Shown: positions 32,156 through 43,570, numbered from the stretch's first letter. The stretch is DNA of 50,679 nucleotides from Alphaproteobacteria bacterium (GCA_028871345.1 JAGWNK010000029.1:1-50679); one strand, 5' to 3'. The notes: generated by a model not told the origin, from the letters alone. Program-made: numbers and translations.

Positions 32156-32952
32156 CGATCCTCGACACGATCGCGATCTACAAGCGCGATGAAGTCGCCG
32201 CGGCCAAGGCAGCAATGCCTCTTCCCGAAGTCGAGAGGCGCGCCCGGGATGCGGCGCCATCACGGGGTTTCACGGCGTCCCTGCTACGCGCGCGGGCCGA
32301 GCACCGCGTCGGTCTCATCGGGGAGATCAAAAAGGCGAGCCCGTCGAAAGGTCTCATCCGCGCGGATTTCGATCCTGCTGTCCTCGCCCGAGCATACGCC
32401 AATGGGGGCGCGACCTGCCTTTCGGTGCTTACCGACCGCCCCTCCTTCGAAGGGGCGCCTGAGTACCTCATGGCCGCGCGCGAGGCGGTGCCCCTGCCCA
32501 TCTTGCGCAAGGACTTCATGATCGATCCCTACCAGGTGGCCGAAGCACGTTGCTGGGGGGCGGACGCGATCCTTGTCATTCTCGCCATGGTGGACGACAG
32601 GATCGCCGCCAGCCTCATGGCGGCGGCCAGAGCCTGGAACATCGACGCATTGGTCGAAATACACGACGACGCGGAGCTCGACCGGGCCATAGCGCTGGGT
32701 GCGGAGGTGATCGGTATCAACAACCGCGACCTGCATACGTTCTCGACGTCGCTGACCGTCAGCCTGAAATTGGCCCCCCGCATCCCGAAGGACCGGTTGG
32801 TGATCGCGGAAAGCGGGCTTTCGCGACAGGACGACATCATGGAGCTCGCCGAAGCGGGCATCACTTCCTTCCTGATAGGGGAAGCCCTAATGCGGCAAAA
32901 CGACGTTGCCGCCGCGACGGCGCGCCTGACCTCGGTTAAGCTCGTCACATGA
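32152..32952 (+). CDS. trpC: Indole-3-glycerol phosphate synthase
   Basis: A 266-aa (beta/alpha)8 enzyme that closes the indole ring. Key segments are [20 protein letters not shown] with the catalytic lysine, [54 protein letters not shown] and the phosphate-binding [11 protein letters not shown]. It is monofunctional: no TrpF domain follows. Overlaps of 4 bp occur at both ends (trpD and moaC), the usual compact arrangement of this alphaproteobacterial block. Confidence 0.96.
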   Translation: MTILDTIAIYKRDEVAAAKAAMPLPEVERRARDAAPSRGFTASLLRARAEHRVGLIGEIKKASPSKGLIRADFDPAVLARAYANGGATCLSVLTDRPSFEGAPEYLMAAREAVPLPILRKDFMIDPYQVAEARCWGADAILVILAMVDDRIAASLMAAARAWNIDALVEIHDDAELDRAIALGAEVIGINNRDLHTFSTSLTVSLKLAPRIPKDRLVIAESGLSRQDDIMELAEAGITSFLIGEALMRQNDVAAATARLTSVKLVT

Positions 32953-33728
32953 CCGATCTGACCCACCTCGACGAGCACGGGGCCGCCCGCATGGTCGATG
33001 TTTCGGGCAAGGAGACCACCGAGCGTGAGGCGACGGCGGAGGCCGTCGTTACCCTGTCTGCGGAGGCCTATGACGCCGTCGCATCGGGCGAGACGCCGAA
33101 AGGCGACGTCCTGGCGACGGCGCGAATTGCCGGCATCATGGCGGCCAAGCGCACGCCCGAACTGATCCCTCTCTGCCACTCGATCGCATTGTCAAAGGCC
33201 GAAGTGGCATTTGAGATGCTGACGGACCGCAATGCCATCCGCGTCACGGCTACGGCAAAGACGGTGGCGCGCACGGGCGTCGAGATGGAGGCGCTGACGG
33301 GAGCCACCGTTGCGGCCCTGACGATCTACGACATGATCAAAGCCGTCGATAAATCGGCCGTGATCGAGAGTGTGCGCCTGATCGCCAAGTCGGGGGGCAA
33401 AAGCGGCACGTTTGCGGCTCCATCTATCCGCTCCGCGCGCAAGTCGGGTATGACGCCCGCGACTCGTGGACGGCTGCGTCCTGGAATAATTATGGGCGAA
33501 GTGGCTGCGCCGCAGATTCCACAAGACGACGCGTCCGGCCTGCGAGTTGCCTTCCGTGCCTTCATGGTCTCGCATCACCTTCGAGCCAGGGATTGGGCCA
33601 AGCACGCAGGGGTTCCGGCGGCCCAGATATACGCTTTCCTGACGGGCCGCGCGCGTACGCTCCCGGAAGACGTCGCCAAGCGGCTTGCCGCGGCTGCCCG
33701 CGTGCGAGTGGAGGACTTGTTCCGATGA
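32949..33728 (+). CDS. moaC: Cyclic pyranopterin monophosphate synthase fused to a C-terminal helix-turn-helix
   Basis: A 259-aa protein, about 100 residues longer than normal MoaC. Residues 1-155 are a complete MoaC domain, with [12 protein letters not shown] (about 75-86) and the catalytic YDMIKAVDK with Asp128 and Lys131 at the same numbers as in Escherichia coli. It makes cPMP for molybdopterin. A Pro/Arg-rich linker (156-195) leads to residues 196-259, which read like an XRE-type DNA-binding domain ([20 protein letters not shown], then [20 protein letters not shown]). No stop codon separates them. An internal ATG at 33492 with a weak upstream GGA could yield the second domain alone. It overlaps trpC and moeA by 4 bp. 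Confidence 0.88.
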   Translation: MTDLTHLDEHGAARMVDVSGKETTEREATAEAVVTLSAEAYDAVASGETPKGDVLATARIAGIMAAKRTPELIPLCHSIALSKAEVAFEMLTDRNAIRVTATAKTVARTGVEMEALTGATVAALTIYDMIKAVDKSAVIESVRLIAKSGGKSGTFAAPSIRSARKSGMTPATRGRLRPGIIMGEVAAPQIPQDDASGLRVAFRAFMVSHHLRARDWAKHAGVPAAQIYAFLTGRARTLPEDVAKRLAAAARVRVEDLFR

Positions 33729-34939
33729 TCAGCGTCGAGGAAGCCGCACTGCGGGTCGCCGAAGCATTTTCGCCAATCGACTCGGAATTGATGGATTTGG
33801 CTCATCTTGCCGGACGCGTCGTGGCGGAGGATATCCTGGCGCGCGCCGACCAGCCGCCCCTGCCGATCTCCGCGATGGACGGCTACGCCGTACGGCGCGC
33901 TGACGGAAATGCGCCCCGCCGCGTGGTGGGCGCGGCCCCCGCCGGACATCCTTTCAACGGAACCGTCGGCCCCAACGAGGCCGTGCGGATATTCACGGGG
34001 GGTGTCGTGCCTGAAGGCGCGGACGCGATCGTCATTCAAGAGGACGCGACCGCCGAAGGCGGGCTCGTTCTGTTCGACGAAAAGGCCGTCAACCCGTCCA
34101 ACATCCGCGTGGCCGGTCTCGATTTCCGGAAGGGCCAGGTTCTGGCCCCGGCAGGAAAGAGGCTGACGGCGCGCGACTGTGCGCTGCTGGCCGCGGGAGA
34201 CATCACTGAAGCGAAGGTGCGACGGCGTCCGCGGGTGGCCGTAGCCTCGATCGGAGACGAGCTTTCGCGACCGGGTGAATCGCGCAGGCCTGGCGGCATT
34301 GCCGCATCGTCCGGCTACGGCTTGTTCGCCATGATCCAGGCCTGGGGCGGCGCTCCATGCGATTTCGGCATCCTGCCCGATACCGAAGAGGAGATCGCGA
34401 CGATCGCCGATGCCGACGCCGATATGGTAGTGACGTTGGGTGGCGCTTCGGTCGGCGACCATGACCTGGTGCAGAAGGCGCTGGGAACGCGCGACTTCTC
34501 GCTCGACTTCTGGAAGGTCGCCATGCGGCCCGGCAAACCGCTCATCTTCGGCCGCCTGGGTAAAACACCCCTGCTGGGCATGCCCGGCAATCCTGTGTCC
34601 ACGTTGGTATGCGCCATCCTCTTTCTGCGCCCTGCCATCGATGCCATGCTAGGCGTGCAATACGGAACTTGCAGCGTGCCTTCTCGCCTCAAGTGCGGCT
34701 GCACGGCCATGGCAGCCCGGGTACGTCGCCCGCTGGGCGCAAACGATGCGCGGCAAACCTACTTGCGTGCGCGACTGTCGCAGGCGAACGGGGAACTGTG
34801 GGTCGACGCCTTCGATGTCCAGGACTCGTCGATGCTGTCGACCCTTGCACAGGCGGACGCCCTCATCGTCAGGCCCCCCCACGCCGCGCCGGCGGCGCCG
34901 GGGGATCACGTAGACGTCATCCCGCTGGACGGTCACTAA
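33725..34939 (+). CDS. moeA: Molybdopterin molybdenumtransferase
   Basis: A 404-aa enzyme that inserts molybdate into adenylated molybdopterin. The ATG overlaps the moaC stop (ATGA). Typical segments are [35 protein letters not shown], the [14 protein letters not shown] loop, [15 protein letters not shown] and [19 protein letters not shown], followed by the small C-terminal beta domain. The length is normal. It ends the plus-strand trp-moa unit and converges on lexA across 137 bp. Confidence 0.95.
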   Translation: MISVEEAALRVAEAFSPIDSELMDLAHLAGRVVAEDILARADQPPLPISAMDGYAVRRADGNAPRRVVGAAPAGHPFNGTVGPNEAVRIFTGGVVPEGADAIVIQEDATAEGGLVLFDEKAVNPSNIRVAGLDFRKGQVLAPAGKRLTARDCALLAAGDITEAKVRRRPRVAVASIGDELSRPGESRRPGGIAASSGYGLFAMIQAWGGAPCDFGILPDTEEEIATIADADADMVVTLGGASVGDHDLVQKALGTRDFSLDFWKVAMRPGKPLIFGRLGKTPLLGMPGNPVSTLVCAILFLRPAIDAMLGVQYGTCSVPSRLKCGCTAMAARVRRPLGANDARQTYLRARLSQANGELWVDAFDVQDSSMLSTLAQADALIVRPPHAAPAAPGDHVDVIPLDGH

Positions 34940-35076
34940 GGCTTTCGGGGCATGCTGAGACGCGTCGGCGCGGCACGTTGCTCTCGCGATCCTGCGGCGC
35001 ACGGCGCCGGCATCCCAAGCGCCTTGCCGCGCCGCGGTTCCAAGATCCGCGCGCAAGGTCGGTTCGGAAGCGAACG

Positions 35077-35811
35077 TCAGTAGCGGCGGATGAGGCCGAC
35101 GAGGCGTCCCTGGACCTTGATGCGATCGGAGCCGTAAAGCCGCGTCTCATAGGCCGGGTTCGCGGCTTCCAGAGCGATAGAATCGCCGCGTCGGCGGAGA
35201 CGTTTCAGCGTCGCTTCGTTGTTGTCCACCAAAGCCACAACAATCTCGCCGGTGTTGGCAGTGTCGGCCTCTTGGATGATGACCGTGTCGCCGTCGAGGA
35301 TGCCGGCGTTGATCATCGAATCGCCGGTGACCTCCAGCGCATAGTGGTCGCCGCGACCGACCATGCCGCTGGGAACGGGGACATCCGCGAGCTTGTTCTG
35401 CAGCGCCTCGATCGGCGTGCCTGCGGCGATGCGCCCGACGAGCGGTACGTTGATGGCGCCTTCGGCTTCGCCCATGGCTCGGCGCGGACTGCCGCCGCCC
35501 CGCGTATCGGATGAAACAGATCCCCGCGAATGCCGGCTGGGGCTCATGCGCTGCGCTTGGCTGCGCGTCGTGGCCGGACGTATGGTCTCGGCGACGTTCT
35601 CCGGCAGCTTCACGATTTCGATCGCGCGGGCCCGCTTTTCCATGCGCCGCAGGAACCCACGTTCCTCCAGCGCCGTGATCAGACGGTGGATGCCCGATTT
35701 CGACTTGAGATCCAGAGCGTCCTTCATCTCGTCAAAGGAGGGGGGAATGCCGGTCTCATGCACCCGCTCGTGGATAAACATCAACAGTTCGTATTGTTTG
35801 CGGGTAAGCAT
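35077..35811 (-). CDS. lexA: LexA repressor
   Basis: A 244-aa SOS repressor. The start at 35811 ([17 protein letters not shown]) is the standard one. The winged helix-turn-helix includes [21 protein letters not shown] long Ser/Arg/Gly-rich linker (about 80-118) precedes the cleavage site Ala130-Gly131 ([12 protein letters not shown]). Autoproteolysis uses Ser165 ([10 protein letters not shown]) and Lys203 (EATLKRL). Two SOS-box-like sequences lie 40 and 65 bp upstream, so self-repression is expected. It is convergent with moeA, as in related genomes. Confidence 0.96.
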   Translation of the reverse strand: MLTRKQYELLMFIHERVHETGIPPSFDEMKDALDLKSKSGIHRLITALEERGFLRRMEKRARAIEIVKLPENVAETIRPATTRSQAQRMSPSRHSRGSVSSDTRGGGSPRRAMGEAEGAINVPLVGRIAAGTPIEALQNKLADVPVPSGMVGRGDHYALEVTGDSMINAGILDGDTVIIQEADTANTGEIVVALVDNNEATLKRLRRRGDSIALEAANPAYETRLYGSDRIKVQGRLVGLIRRY

Positions 35812-35850
35812 GGCCACGCCTCCGTTGCGCCGCGCGCGAGACCCGCGTGC

Positions 35851-35865
35851 GAACAAATCCGAAAC
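35851..35865 (-). promoter_or_regulatory. SOS-box-like site upstream of lexA, 7 of 8 match
   Basis: On the minus strand GTTT-N7-GTTC matches the alphaproteobacterial LexA box GTTC-N7-GTTC in all but one defined base. It lies 40 bp upstream of the lexA start codon, where an operator would overlap the promoter. Confidence 0.55.
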
Positions 35866-35875
35866 ATGGGGAATC

Positions 35876-35890
35876 GTTCTACTTTAGTTC
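35876..35890 (+). promoter_or_regulatory. Perfect SOS box, GTTC-N7-GTTC
   Basis: GTTCTACTTTAGTTC is an exact alphaproteobacterial LexA-binding direct repeat. It is 65 bp upstream of the lexA start and overlaps the last bases of comEC. It is in the opposite orientation to the imperfect site at 35851-35865. The consensus is established for the class; occupancy here is inferred. Confidence 0.7.
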
Positions 35891-38068
35891 CAAAGACCCG
35901 TCAATGCTGTGATTGGCCGCCCCGGACCAGGGCCGGCGCCCCCGTTCGCCTTGCACGGTCTTAATTCGAATTGGCTCATCGAACCACACCGCGACGCCAC
36001 CGGCACGCGCCATGTCATAGCGGTCGATGACCAGCGCAGGCCCATGACACCACAGATGCGCGGGAACGGTCGTGACGACGACTCTCGCTGCGGCGCAGTC
36101 GTCCCAGAGCGCCTCTGCGCGCCGGTCCACGGCCAGGAGCGTTCCATTGCGGCCGTGCGCGAGGCACCCTGAGGCATCGCAGCGAACGCCCTGAGCCTGC
36201 GTAAGCAAAGCATCGTCGAGATTGCGGCCGTCACCGGCTCGCCGCAGCCAAGACCCGGCGGCATACTCGTCGCCAATGTTGCCGATGAACACAAGTTTGC
36301 CGTCCTGGGCACGCATTGCGATCGTCTGGCCGTCCCGACCCACGAGCAGATCCGGCGGATTCGCGAGAAAAGTGCCCAGCAAACCGCCGCAGATTGGGAT
36401 AGCACCAAGCCATCTCCAGGATTGTCGCCACAAAGCGATCCATAGTCCGCCCACCATCACGGCTATCATCGACGCCAGCGGCCACACCGGCACGACAGTC
36501 CCGGCGCCGGGCAACGAGGCCACCCAATGCGCGATGCCCATCATCGCGCCGACACCCTTCCCCATGGCGATCAGCGGCCATTTGTCGAGGCCAAACGGCA
36601 TGAGGACCATGGCCGCGGTAGCCATGGGCATGATCACCACGCCGACCACGGGAAGCGCGGCCAGATTGGCGATGATGCCGAAGGGAGAGGCCCGATCGAA
36701 GTGAAAAATCGCAATAGGCGCCGTTGCCAACCCCGCCACGACGCTCGTGACAGCAATACCGGTCAGATAGCGACGGGTGCGGCGGAAGAGCGTGTTCGGC
36801 GCGTCATCAGGATGGGCAACCCGATTGGCCTGTTCCCATTCGGCCAAGGCGATCAGGCCGACGACGGCCGCAAAGGACATCTCACAGCCCGGTTCGGTGA
36901 TGCTCTCGGGTTCGAGCAACATGATGATCACCGCTGCTACAGCCACCGATCGCATCGACAGCGCTGGCCGGTCCACGAGTACCGCAAGGAACATCATCGT
37001 CAGCATGATCCAGGAGCGCACAGCCGGTGCTTCGCAACCGCTGATCAGAAGGTAAAATGTCGATCCGGCGATGGCCGCGACGGCTGCCCACTTCTTCACC
37101 GGAAAGCGCAGAACGATCGACGGGAACAACGCAAGCAAGGCGCGCACGGTCCAGAAGAAGAATCCGCCTGCAAGGGCCAAGTGCAGGCCGGAGATCGATA
37201 GGACATGCATCAAACCGGAATCCCGGAATGCCTCCTGATCGGAGGGGTCGATGTCGGCGCGCTCGCCCGTGATCAGGGCGGCAGCGATGACGCCCTCTCG
37301 GCCGGGAACAATGCTCCGCACGTGCTGCGTCATGCCCGAACGGAGATCTTCGAGCCTGGCATACAAAGCCTCATGCCAACGGGCGGGCCGGAGCGACGCG
37401 ATGGCATGGGGCCGCCCGTACAGATAGCCGACGGCGCCGAACTGCTGGAAATACGCCCAGCGGCCGAAATCATAATCGCCGGGCATGGTGGGGCCCGGGG
37501 GCGGCATCAGCACGGCCGTAACGCGGATCCACGACCCGGGCCGGGGCACCGGGCTTCGCGCCCGGACGGAGAGTCGGACGAAGCGTGGCATCTGGTCAGG
37601 AGGCTGCCTGCCGATTCGAACCGGCGCCAGGACCATCCGGCTGCCATTACCCCGGGGCTCAGCGCCCACTACCCGGGCATCGACGCGTACGGGGCCTATC
37701 TTGCGGGCCAGGACGGGTGCACGGACGCTCTCGGTGCGGACCTTGGCCAAGCCAAATCCGAGCGCGTATGCCGCCAAAAGGGCCGCGACCATGCGCCACG
37801 CCGAGGAGCGGGCGCGACGTGCGGCAAGAGCGGCGGCCAGCATGACGGCCAGGGCAGCGCTTGCTGCGGCCCAGGTCGGCTCGAAGGCCAAGGCAAAGTA
37901 GCTGGAGATGCCGGCGCCCATGGCAACCGGCAACCACAAGACCCAGCGCACGCGGTCTGCCAACGCCTGCCGGCGACAGGCGGCCAGCGCGCCCCCCAGC
38001 ATTGCCCGGATAGACGGCAACCGGGGATTGGCGCCATACGGCCACAATGAGGTCGACCACGCTCCCAC
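35879..38068 (-). CDS. comEC: ComEC/Rec2-family DNA uptake channel
   Basis: A 729-aa polytopic membrane protein. The N-terminal region has several helices and a DUF4131-type soluble segment (about 100-230; [20 protein letters not shown]). The competence core follows, with [20 protein letters not shown], the signature [20 protein letters not shown], and about ten more helices. The C-terminal 150 residues are extracytoplasmic. They carry GRNLDDALL and several Cys, but no HxHxDH metallo-beta-lactamase motif, so any nuclease function of that domain is doubtful. It would pass single-stranded DNA across the inner membrane. It is divergent from gltX across 64 bp and sits upstream of lexA. Confidence 0.9.
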   Translation of the reverse strand: MGAWSTSLWPYGANPRLPSIRAMLGGALAACRRQALADRVRWVLWLPVAMGAGISSYFALAFEPTWAAASAALAVMLAAALAARRARSSAWRMVAALLAAYALGFGLAKVRTESVRAPVLARKIGPVRVDARVVGAEPRGNGSRMVLAPVRIGRQPPDQMPRFVRLSVRARSPVPRPGSWIRVTAVLMPPPGPTMPGDYDFGRWAYFQQFGAVGYLYGRPHAIASLRPARWHEALYARLEDLRSGMTQHVRSIVPGREGVIAAALITGERADIDPSDQEAFRDSGLMHVLSISGLHLALAGGFFFWTVRALLALFPSIVLRFPVKKWAAVAAIAGSTFYLLISGCEAPAVRSWIMLTMMFLAVLVDRPALSMRSVAVAAVIIMLLEPESITEPGCEMSFAAVVGLIALAEWEQANRVAHPDDAPNTLFRRTRRYLTGIAVTSVVAGLATAPIAIFHFDRASPFGIIANLAALPVVGVVIMPMATAAMVLMPFGLDKWPLIAMGKGVGAMMGIAHWVASLPGAGTVVPVWPLASMIAVMVGGLWIALWRQSWRWLGAIPICGGLLGTFLANPPDLLVGRDGQTIAMRAQDGKLVFIGNIGDEYAAGSWLRRAGDGRNLDDALLTQAQGVRCDASGCLAHGRNGTLLAVDRRAEALWDDCAAARVVVTTVPAHLWCHGPALVIDRYDMARAGGVAVWFDEPIRIKTVQGERGRRPWSGAANHSIDGSLELK

Positions 38069-38132
38069 AGGTACCTGTTTGCCAGATGGCCCGGTTTAAC
38101 TTAAAGCCGACAGACACCAGCCGGCCGCCATC

Positions 38133-39548
38133 ATGACCGAAAAGCAAAAACCAGTCCTGCGCTTTGCGCCCTCGCCCACCGGTATGCTTCACATCGGCGG
38201 GGCGCGTACGGCGCTGTTCAATTGGCTCTATGCGCGCCACACTGAAGGCACATTCCGCCTGCGCATCGAGGATACCGATCGCGAGCGCTCCACGCCCGAA
38301 GCCGTTGCCGCGATCATCAACGGCATGATGTGGCTCGGCCTGAACTGGGATGATGAGATTGTCTATCAGTTCACACGAGCGTCACGGCATCGCGAAATCG
38401 CCGAACAGCTACTGGCTCAAGGCAAAGCCTATCGCTGCTTCGCCACGCCGGCCGACCTGGAAGAGTTGCGGGCCACACAGCGCGCGGCCGGCAAGCCCAT
38501 CCGCTACGACGGGCGCTGGCGCGATCGCGATCCCAGCGAAGCACCGCCTGGTGCGCCATTCGTCGTGCGCATCAAGGCGCCACAGACCGGCGACACCATC
38601 GTACATGACGTCGTGCAAGGCGACATCCGTTTCGCCAACAACCAGCTCGACGACATGGTGCTGCTGAGAAGCGACGGTACACCGACCTATATGCTGGCCG
38701 TCGTGGTCGACGACTTTGACATGGGCATCACCCATATCATCCGCGGCGACGACCACCTCAACAATGCCGCACGGCAACTTCAGATCATTCGCGCCATGGG
38801 CTGGCCCGTGCCGACTTACGGCCATCTTCCGCTGATTCACGGGCCGGATGGGGCGAAACTCTCCAAGCGCCACGGAGCGCTGGCCGTCGAGGCGTACCGC
38901 GACATGGGCTACCTGCCCGAGACCATGCGCAACTATCTGCTGCGGCTGGGTTGGAGCCACGGCAACGACGAGATCATCCCGACCGAACAGGCCGTCGCAT
39001 GGTTCAATCTCGAAAGCATCGGCAAGAGCCCTGCCCGCCTCGACTTCAAGAAGCTGGATAACCTGAACGCTCACTATCTGAGGGGCATGGACCCAGCCGC
39101 GCTGGCGCAAGAGATCGAGGCCTTGTTGGTCCGCGAGACCCCGCCGCGACGGCTTTCCGAGGTGGCGAAACAGCGACTCATCGCCGCGATGCCGAACCTA
39201 ACGGAGCGCGCTAAGACGGTCGTAGAATTGGCGGCGTCCGCGGACTTTCTGTTCACTGACGGGCCCCGGGCCCTCGATGAGCCGGCGGCCAAGATCCTGA
39301 CTGCGGATGCTCGGCGATATAATGCGGAATATCTGTCGCAGGTGACCGATATGCCCTGGTCAGCAACGGCTCTGGAAGAAAAAGCCCGCCACTTCGCGGA
39401 GGCCAAAGGCCTGAAACTGGGCCAGGTCGCCCAGCCCTTGCGGGCCGCATTGACCGGGCGCACCACCTCCCCTCCCATCTTCGCCATGATGGAGGTTCTG
39501 GGCCGGGAGGAGACTGCCCTGCGCATCCGGGCCCTGTCCCAGCCCTGA
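38133..39548 (+). CDS. gltX: Glutamyl-tRNA synthetase
   Basis: A 471-aa class I synthetase. The HIGH motif appears as [19 protein letters not shown] (about 13-31) and KMSKS as KLSKRHGA (about residue 245). [19 protein letters not shown] and IRGDDHLNN are conserved catalytic-core segments. The C-terminal anticodon-binding helical domain is complete. The gene is divergent from comEC and 73 bp upstream of gltA, the usual neighbour in this class. A TTGACA at 39566-39571 in the gltX-gltA gap may be a -35 element for gltA, but no good -10 follows. Confidence 0.96.
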   Translation: MTEKQKPVLRFAPSPTGMLHIGGARTALFNWLYARHTEGTFRLRIEDTDRERSTPEAVAAIINGMMWLGLNWDDEIVYQFTRASRHREIAEQLLAQGKAYRCFATPADLEELRATQRAAGKPIRYDGRWRDRDPSEAPPGAPFVVRIKAPQTGDTIVHDVVQGDIRFANNQLDDMVLLRSDGTPTYMLAVVVDDFDMGITHIIRGDDHLNNAARQLQIIRAMGWPVPTYGHLPLIHGPDGAKLSKRHGALAVEAYRDMGYLPETMRNYLLRLGWSHGNDEIIPTEQAVAWFNLESIGKSPARLDFKKLDNLNAHYLRGMDPAALAQEIEALLVRETPPRRLSEVAKQRLIAAMPNLTERAKTVVELAASADFLFTDGPRALDEPAAKILTADARRYNAEYLSQVTDMPWSATALEEKARHFAEAKGLKLGQVAQPLRAALTGRTTSPPIFAMMEVLGREETALRIRALSQP

Positions 39549-39621
39549 CACCCCCGACGACGAGATTGACAGACCCTCAACGTTACTGCTGCACTGCAAC
39601 ATATCCCGCCAGGAGAGCACA

Positions 39622-40929
39622 ATGAGAGAGAGCAGAGCCGTTCCCGCCGGCAAGGCGTCGTTGAACTACCATGGCAAGTCCTACGATCTTCCGGTGTTCG
39701 CCGGCAGCGAAGGGCCCAACGTCATCGACGTGCGAAAGCTCTACAGTGACGCTGACGTTTTCACCTACGATCCGGGTTTCACATCAACGGCAAGCTGCGA
39801 GAGCGACATCACCTTCATCGACGGGGACAAGGGCATCCTGCTCTATCGCGGTTACCCAATCGACGATCTCGCGGCGCATTCGAGCTTCCTGGAAGTCTGT
39901 TATCTGCTGCTGCACGGCGAGCTGCCAAAACACGCGCAGATGAGCGAGTTCGAATACATCATCACGCACCACACCATGGTGCATGAACAGCTTGCCGCGT
40001 TCTTCCGCGGCTTCCGTCGTGACGCGCATCCGATGGCGGTGATGTGCGGCGTGGTCGGCGCATTGTCCGCCTTCTACCATGACTCCACCGACATCAGCGA
40101 TCCGGTGCAACGGGAGATCGCCAGCCACCGTCTGATCGCCAAGATCCCGACGATCGCGGCCATGGCATTCCGTTATTCGTCGGGGCATCCGTTCGTCTAT
40201 CCGCTGAACAGTCTGGGTTACACTGAGAACTTCCTGCGCATGTGCTTCTCGGTGCCCGCCGAGGAGTACGTGGTGAACCCTGTCCTGGCGAAGGCGCTGG
40301 ACACAATCTTCATCCTGCACGCCGACCATGAGCAGAACGCCTCCACCTCCACGGTGCGTCTTGCGGGTTCGTCGGGCGCCAACCCCTTCGCCTGCATCGC
40401 CGCGGGCATCGCCTGCCTGTGGGGACCCTCGCATGGCGGCGCCAATGAAGCGGCGCTGAAGATGCTGGAAGAGATCGGCAGCGTGGACCGCATTCCCGAA
40501 TATATCCGCCGGGCCAAGGACAAGGACGATCCGTTCCGTCTGATGGGCTTCGGCCACCGCGTCTACAAGAACTACGATCCTCGCGCCAAAGTGATGCAGG
40601 GACAGTGCCATGCGGTACTCGAGGAACTCGGGCTGCACGAGACGCCGTTGCTCAAGGTGGCTCTGGAACTTGAGCGCATCGCGCTGCAGGACGAGTATTT
40701 CGTCGAGAAGAAACTCTACCCCAACATCGACTTCTATTCCGGCATCACCCTGCGTGCGTTGGGTTTCCCGACCTCCATGTTCACGGCGTTGTTCGCGCTG
40801 GCGCGCACGGTCGGCTGGATCGCACAGTGGGGGGAAATGCTGGAGGATCCCCATCAGCGCATCGGCCGGCCGCGGCAGCTCTACACGGGCGCCAAAGCGC
40901 GGACCTACGTGCCGGTGGACAAGCGATAG
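39622..40929 (+). CDS. gltA: Citrate synthase
   Basis: A 435-aa type II (hexameric) citrate synthase joining oxaloacetate and acetyl-CoA. AGGAGAG precedes the ATG. The conserved active-site regions are [39 protein letters not shown] (catalytic His), [15 protein letters not shown] (His) and [15 protein letters not shown], with the distal Asp in [15 protein letters not shown]. The length and the beta-strand N-terminal domain are normal. A hairpin terminator follows at 40946-40980. Confidence 0.97.
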   Translation: MRESRAVPAGKASLNYHGKSYDLPVFAGSEGPNVIDVRKLYSDADVFTYDPGFTSTASCESDITFIDGDKGILLYRGYPIDDLAAHSSFLEVCYLLLHGELPKHAQMSEFEYIITHHTMVHEQLAAFFRGFRRDAHPMAVMCGVVGALSAFYHDSTDISDPVQREIASHRLIAKIPTIAAMAFRYSSGHPFVYPLNSLGYTENFLRMCFSVPAEEYVVNPVLAKALDTIFILHADHEQNASTSTVRLAGSSGANPFACIAAGIACLWGPSHGGANEAALKMLEEIGSVDRIPEYIRRAKDKDDPFRLMGFGHRVYKNYDPRAKVMQGQCHAVLEELGLHETPLLKVALELERIALQDEYFVEKKLYPNIDFYSGITLRALGFPTSMFTALFALARTVGWIAQWGEMLEDPHQRIGRPRQLYTGAKARTYVPVDKR

Positions 40930-40945
40930 CTTGCCCGGGTGCCAA

Positions 40946-40980
40946 AGCTGAAACGGCGGCGCCAAGACGCCGCTTCAGCT
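40946..40980. terminator. Hairpin terminator between convergent gltA and TonB receptor genes
   Basis: AGCTGAA-a-CGGCG pairs with CGCCG-c-TTCAGCT, a 12-bp stem with one mismatch and a 9-nt loop. It lies 16 bp past the gltA stop and 43 bp past the receptor stop on the other strand. A strong T-run is lacking on both sides, so it may act bidirectionally with help from Rho. Confidence 0.6.
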
Positions 40981-41023
40981 TGCACTATCACCGCCCGCCC
41001 GAGAGAGGGCGGCAAACGTCTTG

Positions 41024-43570
41024 CTACGGACCCGCATCGGCGCCGAAGCGGTAGCGCAGTTCGATGCCGAACATCCGCGGGGCCCCGAAGATCGACGCTG
41101 TCGTGCCGATCTGATGTTCCAGCGCATTGGCCCCAACCTTGTACGTCTTGTTGGTGACGTTGTTGACGAAGGCGCCGGCGTCGAACGACGACCCCATGAT
41201 ACCATCCCAGTCCAGTCGCAGGTTGATCAGGCCATAGTCGGGCTGATAGGCGTCGGGCTCGAAGTCGAACGGATTGAAAGAGGTCGAGCTGACCTTGGAC
41301 AGGTCGGTGAACCAAACCTTGCTCTGCCAATACCAGGTGGCGGTGACGTAGGGCTTGCCCCAGGTGGCGTCGACCGGCAGGTGGAAACGACCCGTGATTC
41401 CAAGCTTGTGCTTGGGCGTGTATGCGAAGGGCGCGCCCTTGTGGTCGTCCAGGCCCAACACCGCGCCGGTTACGCCGTCCAGCGCGGCCGGCAAGACGAA
41501 GCTGTCATAGCTCGCGTCCGTGTAGGAATAGAATGCCGAAAGCTGGACGTTCTCGTTCGGGATGAATGTCGACTCGAATTCCAATCCCTTGATCGTCGCC
41601 CGTGCGGCATTGACCGTCAGAACCACCGGCGCACGCGGCACGTTGGCGAATCCGACAATATCGTTCTTCTGGATATTCTGATACCAGCCGTAATAGACGT
41701 CGAAATTGGTGCGGCCCGGAACGCCCAGAATCTCCCAATTGTTCTTGGTCCCGACTTCGACGTCGGTCAGGAACTCCGGCTTGAACTGAAGGTAGTTGGT
41801 TCCGGTCGCGCCGCTGTTGAACCCGCCGCTCTTGTAGCCCCGGCGCCAAGTGGCATAGAGAAGCGTGTCGTCGCTGGCCTGCCAGTTGGCACCAAGATTC
41901 CATGTCGGTGCGTGGAACGACGCACTGTTGACCTGCTGGCCGTACACCGCCGCCGTCAGCGGATATTGGCACGCGGGATAGCCCGCTGGCTGGATGCAGG
42001 AGATGGCTGTGGCGACTTTGTGGTCCCAGGTAAAGCGGCCGCCGCCGGTGAAACTAAGGCCGCCCACCCAATGGCTCGCATCCAATGTCACGTTGCCGTA
42101 AGCGGCCAGCGAAGTGCCGCCGTTGGCCAAGGCGTCGACTTCGGTCGATCCCAGAGGATTTCCGCTGGAGCCGCCGCCAAAGACGTCGCGTTCGACCTCA
42201 GCATAGCCGCCGCGATAGTCGTGCTCGTAATAGAATCCCGCGATCCAATTCCATATGCCGTCGTCTGTCTCACCCAGGAGCTGCAGTTCCTCGGTGATTT
42301 GGCGCGAATTCTGTTCCCAGGTGCGTGAGTTGGGAATTTCCAGAAGCGGCATGGCGGAACCGTCGTAATCGAAGGACGGTTGGATCTTGTCGCTCAGATA
42401 TCCGAAAATGTTGCGCAGCCGCAGGTGTTCGGCAACGTCGTATTGCGCCGTGTCGGTCAAACTCCAGACGTGGCGGCGATAGAAAAGCGGAATGGTGGAC
42501 ATCGTCTGCCGCACGCCGAGAGCCTGCTGCGCGGCAAGCGCAGGCTGGAACATCGACGTATAGATGCCGTGGATCTGTGCCTGGGCCTGCGCCGCGGCGA
42601 TTGCCGGAGCCTGGGCATCCGCCAGCACCTGCGCCACCGGCAACGGCAGGCTGTACGGCGGGTTGGTGAATATGTCCACCAGGTTCTGTGTCACGGCCGG
42701 AAGCACTAGCGCCGTAACCTCGCCGCCGAACTGGGACTGCAGCACGGATTCGGGTGCGATGGCGGTGAGCTCGGCTCCGGTGCCATGGTCGTGGTTATTG
42801 AGATAGTTGAAGGCCAGGTAGTTTTCGAAGCCCTCGAACGGCTTCACCGTCACGCCGATGCGGAAGGCGTCATAACTGACATTGTCGAGATCGCTGCCGG
42901 TCGACAGGTCTTTCGTATAGCCGTCGCGCCGCGCCGTATCGGCAGCAATGCGCATCATCAGCTTGTCGTCGATCAACGGCAGGTTTACCGCGCCCTGCAC
43001 CTCATGCATGGCGAAGTCGCCCCACTGACCGTCAAGATAACCGCCGAACCGGTCCGATGGCTTCTTGGGCTCGAAGAGCACCGCGCCGCCCGTGGTGTTG
43101 CGCCCGAACAGCGTGCCCTGCGGTCCGCGCAACACCTGGATGTTGTCCATGTCGAAGTAATTGCCCGGCCCGCTGGCCCCGAATGGCACTTCGTTGAAAT
43201 AGCTCTGCACGCCCGGGTCGGCACCGCCGAAGGGCTGGCTCTGTCCCCGGATGGTGAAGACGTTGTCGTCGCGCGACCCCAGATTGGCGGAGACCGTCAG
43301 AGAAGGCGCCAGGATCTGCAGGTCGATCGCCGATCGGACATTCTCGGCGCGAATCGTTTCCGGTGCGAGCACCGTTTCCGCGACCGGCACGCGCTCGAGA
43401 TCTTCGATCCGACGTCGCGCCGTCACCGTGACCGTCTCGATGGTCATCGGCTGGTCGGTTGAAGGCGAGCTTCCCGCCGGTGCTGCCGGCACCGCCTGGG
43501 CGTCCGTGGGCGCATACAGCATCATCGCGCTCAACAGGCCGAGCGCAGCCTTCACACTGCGGTTCTCCAT
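41024..43570 (-). CDS. TonB-dependent outer-membrane receptor
   Basis: An 848-aa receptor. A signal peptide (KAALGLLSAMMLYAPTDAQA, about 7-26) is followed by a TonB-box-like ETVTVTARRR (about 45-54) and the plug domain. The plug has FTIRGQSQPF, QVLRGPQGTLFGRNTTGGAV and a VNLPL segment. A 22-strand barrel follows, ending with GAPRMFGIELRYRFG. One large extracellular loop is Ala/Gln-rich (AQAPAIAAAQAQAQIHG, around residue 330). It belongs to the large group of receptors of unknown substrate. No neighbouring gene points clearly to iron or sugar, so the ligand is unassigned. Confidence 0.92.
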   Translation of the reverse strand: MENRSVKAALGLLSAMMLYAPTDAQAVPAAPAGSSPSTDQPMTIETVTVTARRRIEDLERVPVAETVLAPETIRAENVRSAIDLQILAPSLTVSANLGSRDDNVFTIRGQSQPFGGADPGVQSYFNEVPFGASGPGNYFDMDNIQVLRGPQGTLFGRNTTGGAVLFEPKKPSDRFGGYLDGQWGDFAMHEVQGAVNLPLIDDKLMMRIAADTARRDGYTKDLSTGSDLDNVSYDAFRIGVTVKPFEGFENYLAFNYLNNHDHGTGAELTAIAPESVLQSQFGGEVTALVLPAVTQNLVDIFTNPPYSLPLPVAQVLADAQAPAIAAAQAQAQIHGIYTSMFQPALAAQQALGVRQTMSTIPLFYRRHVWSLTDTAQYDVAEHLRLRNIFGYLSDKIQPSFDYDGSAMPLLEIPNSRTWEQNSRQITEELQLLGETDDGIWNWIAGFYYEHDYRGGYAEVERDVFGGGSSGNPLGSTEVDALANGGTSLAAYGNVTLDASHWVGGLSFTGGGRFTWDHKVATAISCIQPAGYPACQYPLTAAVYGQQVNSASFHAPTWNLGANWQASDDTLLYATWRRGYKSGGFNSGATGTNYLQFKPEFLTDVEVGTKNNWEILGVPGRTNFDVYYGWYQNIQKNDIVGFANVPRAPVVLTVNAARATIKGLEFESTFIPNENVQLSAFYSYTDASYDSFVLPAALDGVTGAVLGLDDHKGAPFAYTPKHKLGITGRFHLPVDATWGKPYVTATWYWQSKVWFTDLSKVSSTSFNPFDFEPDAYQPDYGLINLRLDWDGIMGSSFDAGAFVNNVTNKTYKVGANALEHQIGTTASIFGAPRMFGIELRYRFGADAGP

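Noticed and set aside
39566..39594. TTGACA before gltA as a full promoter
   Set aside because: No acceptable -10 hexamer is found at 16-18 bp spacing; mentioned only in the gltX entry.
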